Assembly (NCBI RefSeq): GCF_017676385.1
Contig: NZ_JAFFZN010000023.1
Location: forward strand, 1-64,000
DNA from: Streptomyces spirodelae
GTDB taxonomy: Bacteria > Actinomycetota > Actinomycetes > Streptomycetales > Streptomycetaceae
Reading direction: 5' to 3'
Length of the DNA stretch: 64,000 nt
Part shown: piece after piece, positions 61,878 through 64,000 of the stretch
Layout: the number at the start of each line of letters is the position of its first letter
Position numbering within the stretch: the stretch's first letter is position 1
Program-made: the position numbers and the translations under genes
The notes under the pieces: generated by a model
Database searches by the model: none
What the model was told of the DNA's origin: nothing
Seen by the model: the letters and a program-made list of their open reading frames with translations, nothing else

Positions 61878-62648
61878 TCACAGCGTGCGCGTAGCGTGCA
61901 TCAGCCGGTCCCGGGCGTCGAACAGCGCGTCCTTGATCATCTGCTCGTGCGCGGTCGTCAGCCGGGCCACCGGCACCGAACAGCTGATGGCGTCCCGGGC
62001 CGGGGTCCGGTAGGGGATGGCGACGCCGAAGCAGCGCAGCCCCAGCGTGTTCTCCTCCCGGTCCACGGCATACCCCTGCTCGCGCACAAGCCGCAGCTCC
62101 TCGATCAGCTTCTCGCGGTCGGTGAGGGTGTGTTCGGTCAGCTGCGGCAGGGTCTCGGGGAGGATCTTGCGCACCTGCTCGTCCGAGTACGTCGCCAGCA
62201 GGGCCTTGCCCAGCGACGTCGAGTGCGCCGGCAGCCGTCGCCCGACGCGGGTGAAGGGGCGCAGATAGTGTTGGGACTGGCGGGTGGCCAGGTAGACGAC
62301 ATTGGTGCCGTCCAGCCGTGCCAGGTGGATGGTCTCGGTGGTGTCGTCCGAGAGCCGGTCCAGGGTGGGCTTCGCGGCGGCCACGACCTCGTCGCCGTCG
62401 ATGTAGGAGGTGCCCACCAGCAGCGCCCGTACGCCGATCCCGTAGCGGGTGCCGGTGGCGTCCGTCTCCACCCAGCCGAGGTCGACCAGCGTCCGGAGCA
62501 GCATGTAGAGGCTCGACTTGGGGTAGCCGACCGCCTCCTGCACGGCGGCGAGCGTGTGCATCCCGGGCCGCCCCGCGAAGAACTCCAGCAGCTCCACCGT
62601 CCGCACAGCCGACTTGACCTGCGAACCCCCCGCCTCGGTACTCGACAT
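61878..62648 (-). CDS. IclR-family regulator (KdgR-like)
   Basis: A 256-residue IclR regulator. The winged HTH is AVRTVELLEFFAGRPGMHTLAAVQEAVGYPKSSLYMLLRTL, and the effector-binding domain contains GTNVVYLATRQSQHYLRPF, RLPAHSTSLGKALLA and CFGVAIPYRTPARDAISCSVPVAR. The start is the ATG at 62648. It is divergent from the aldehyde dehydrogenase gene, with an inverted repeat in between. A keto-deoxy-sugar acid is a plausible effector, given the uronate genes nearby, but that is inference. Confidence 0.93.
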   Translation of the reverse strand: MSSTEAGGSQVKSAVRTVELLEFFAGRPGMHTLAAVQEAVGYPKSSLYMLLRTLVDLGWVETDATGTRYGIGVRALLVGTSYIDGDEVVAAAKPTLDRLSDDTTETIHLARLDGTNVVYLATRQSQHYLRPFTRVGRRLPAHSTSLGKALLATYSDEQVRKILPETLPQLTEHTLTDREKLIEELRLVREQGYAVDREENTLGLRCFGVAIPYRTPARDAISCSVPVARLTTAHEQMIKDALFDARDRLMHATRTL

Positions 62649-62708
62649 CGACCTTGACCCCTCTGTTCGCGCAGACCTACAGTCCCAAAGGAATTCACCT
62701 ACAGGGAT

Positions 62709-62730
62709 ATTGTTCAGCATACCGAACAAT
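62709..62730. promoter_or_regulatory. IclR-type operator between regulator and dehydrogenase
   Basis: ATTGTTC (62709-62715), eight bases, GAACAAT (62724-62730): perfect 7-bp arms, in the A/T-rich centre of the divergent region. It resembles IclR-family operators. Confidence 0.78.
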
Positions 62731-62803
62731 GGGCTCTGCAGGGCCAGGAAGGCCGTGCGAGACGCCTGTAGGCGAGGGGATTCGCAGGACCAGGAGGACT
62801 CCG

Positions 62804-64000
62804 GTGGCAGCAGCAGTACCAGTGTGGAGCGTCGACCCCCGTACCGGGAAGCAGCGGGAACGGGTCGCCGACGAGGCCACCGCGGCCGATGTGGACGCCG
62901 CCGTGCGCGCCGCGCACCAGACGCTCCCCGCACTCGCCGACCGCGGGACACGTGTCGCCTTCCTGCGCGCCGCCGCCAAGCGCCTGGAGGCCGACGGCGA
63001 GCGGATCGTCGCCACGGCCGACGCCGAGAGCGCCCTGGGCGGGACCCGGCTGACCGGTGAACTCGCCCGTACGACGGGACAGCTGCGGGCCTTCGCCGAC
63101 GAGGTCGAGGACGGCGGCTATCTCGACGTCATCATCGACCACGCCGACCCCGCGCTCACCCCGCCCCGGCCCGATCTGCGCCGCTACAAGCTGCCGCTCG
63201 GCGTCGTCGCCGTCTACGCCGCCTCCAACTTCCCCCTGGCCTTCTCCGTCCCCGGCGGCGACACCGCCAGCGCGCTCGCGGCCGGCTGCCCCGTCGTGGT
63301 CAAGGCCCACCCCGACCACCCCGCGACCTCCGCGCTGTGCGCGGCCGCGCTGCGGGCCGGCGCCGCCGACGCCGGGCTGCCCGAGGACGTCGTCTCGGTC
63401 GTCCACGGGTTCGACGCCGGGGTGGAACTGGTGCGGCACCCGCTGGTGTCGGCCGCCGGGTTCACCGGCTCCGTCAAGGGCGGCCGCGCCCTCTTCGACG
63501 CCGCGGCCGCGCGGCCCCGGCCCATCCCCTTCCACGGCGAGCTCGGCTCCCTCAACCCCGTGGTGGTAACCCGCGAGGCCGTCGCCGAGCGCGCCGAGCA
63601 GATCGGCGAGGGCCTGGGCGGCTCCATGACCCTGGGTACAGGACAGTTCTGCGTGAAGCCCGGCCTGGTCCTCGTCCCCGAGGGCGCGGACGGCGACCGG
63701 ATGCTCGACAAGCTCGCCGGGACGCTGCGCGCCGCCACCCCAGGCCACCTGCTGGACGACCGGATGCGGGACGCCTTCCTGGCGGGCGTCACCGAGCGGT
63801 CGGCGCTCCGGCAGGTCGCGGCCCCGGTCGCCGCGGGGGTGGGTGAGGACGCGCGGACCGTGCGGCCCGGGCTGTTCACCATCCGCGCGGCCGAACTGGG
63901 TGAGGAGCACGCGCTGCTGCTGGAGGAGTGCTTCGGCCCGGTGAGCGTCGTCGTCCGGTACGCGGACGAGGCCGAGATCGAGTCGGTGCTGGACGCGATG
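62804..64000 (+). CDS. Aldehyde dehydrogenase, 2-oxoglutarate-semialdehyde type (3' end outside window)
   Basis: The frame is open to the window edge; 399 codons are visible from the GTG at 62804, with AGGAGG upstream. The N-terminus is VPVWSVDPRTGKQRERVADE. The cofactor region VVVKAHPDHPATSA is present. The glycine motif is FTGSVKGGRALF, the catalytic Glu is in PFHGELGSLNPV and the catalytic Cys in GTGQFCVKPGLV. The HGELGSLNP and FCVKPG forms are those of the semialdehyde dehydrogenases that oxidise 2,5-dioxopentanoate to 2-oxoglutarate. It would complete the pathway begun by udh and kdgD. Confidence 0.92.
   Translation, partial: MAAAVPVWSVDPRTGKQRERVADEATAADVDAAVRAAHQTLPALADRGTRVAFLRAAAKRLEADGERIVATADAESALGGTRLTGELARTTGQLRAFADEVEDGGYLDVIIDHADPALTPPRPDLRRYKLPLGVVAVYAASNFPLAFSVPGGDTASALAAGCPVVVKAHPDHPATSALCAAALRAGAADAGLPEDVVSVVHGFDAGVELVRHPLVSAAGFTGSVKGGRALFDAAAARPRPIPFHGELGSLNPVVVTREAVAERAEQIGEGLGGSMTLGTGQFCVKPGLVLVPEGADGDRMLDKLAGTLRAATPGHLLDDRMRDAFLAGVTERSALRQVAAPVAAGVGEDARTVRPGLFTIRAAELGEEHALLLEECFGPVSVVVRYADEAEIESVLDAM

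Overview
The window is high-GC actinobacterial chromosome, almost certainly Streptomyces or a very close relative. The evidence is codon use with G/C at nearly every third position, many GTG starts and one TTG start, and a whiA sporulation gene. It also carries a subtilisin-inhibitor-like secreted protein, mycothiol-linked and TerD-family proteins, and the known streptomycete order uvrA ... uvrC-rapZ-yvcK-whiA / gap-pgk-tpiA-secG / pgi / pgl-opcA-zwf-tal-tkt / ctaB-ctaA / suf operon / dapD. No rRNA, tRNA, CRISPR array, phage or intact transposase was recognised.

Layout. (1) 0-11 kb: a large secreted glycosidase/phosphoesterase fusion, a Rieske lipoprotein, uvrA, two small enzymes of the mycothiol and metallo-beta-lactamase families, then uvrC. 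(2) 11-20.4 kb: rapZ, a YvcK-like factor and whiA, which overlap one another, then the lower glycolytic genes gap, pgk and tpiA, then secG, an RbpA-like RNA polymerase-binding protein and pgi. (3) 20.5-27.3 kb, minus strand: the pentose-phosphate operon tkt-tal-zwf-opcA-pgl with stop/start overlaps. (4) 27.8-32 kb: heme O and heme A synthesis (ctaB, ctaA) and an ABC-2 exporter. (5) 32.2-39 kb: sufR-sufB-sufD-Rieske-sufC-sufS-sufU-sufT-like for Fe-S assembly, ending in a 17-bp terminator hairpin. (6) 39.06-40.95 kb: a 1.9-kb accessory cassette bounded by 42-bp imperfect inverted repeats. It holds one gene fusing a MerR DNA-binding domain to an SAM methyltransferase, with its own MerR-type promoter. 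A drug-efflux SMR pump and a TetR repressor with two operator copies follow. (7) 42-54.5 kb: dapD, membrane proteins, a secreted nuclease, a methyltransferase, a TetR/EamA pair, a double TerD-domain protein, a protease inhibitor, the 25-residue ribosomal protein bL37 and a GlsB-like membrane protein. (8) 53.7-64 kb: an oxidative uronate/aldarate locus made of uronate dehydrogenase, 5-dehydro-4-deoxyglucarate dehydratase, an unknown protein, an IclR regulator and a 2-oxoglutarate-semialdehyde-type dehydrogenase. It is split by a penicillin-binding protein and a NarL-type two-component system.

Most of the window is core metabolism. The most unusual items are the MerR-methyltransferase cassette, an 89-bp tandem duplication before tpiA, a repeated gene end at the ABC ATPase/permease junction, palindromic mini-repeats that appear to sit in frame inside pgi and yvcK, the uncharacterised protein translationally coupled to the glucarate dehydratase, and an EamA reading frame that runs 194 bases into the TerD gene. 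Start codons were chosen from ribosome-binding sites, overlaps or family N-termini and often differ from the longest open frame.
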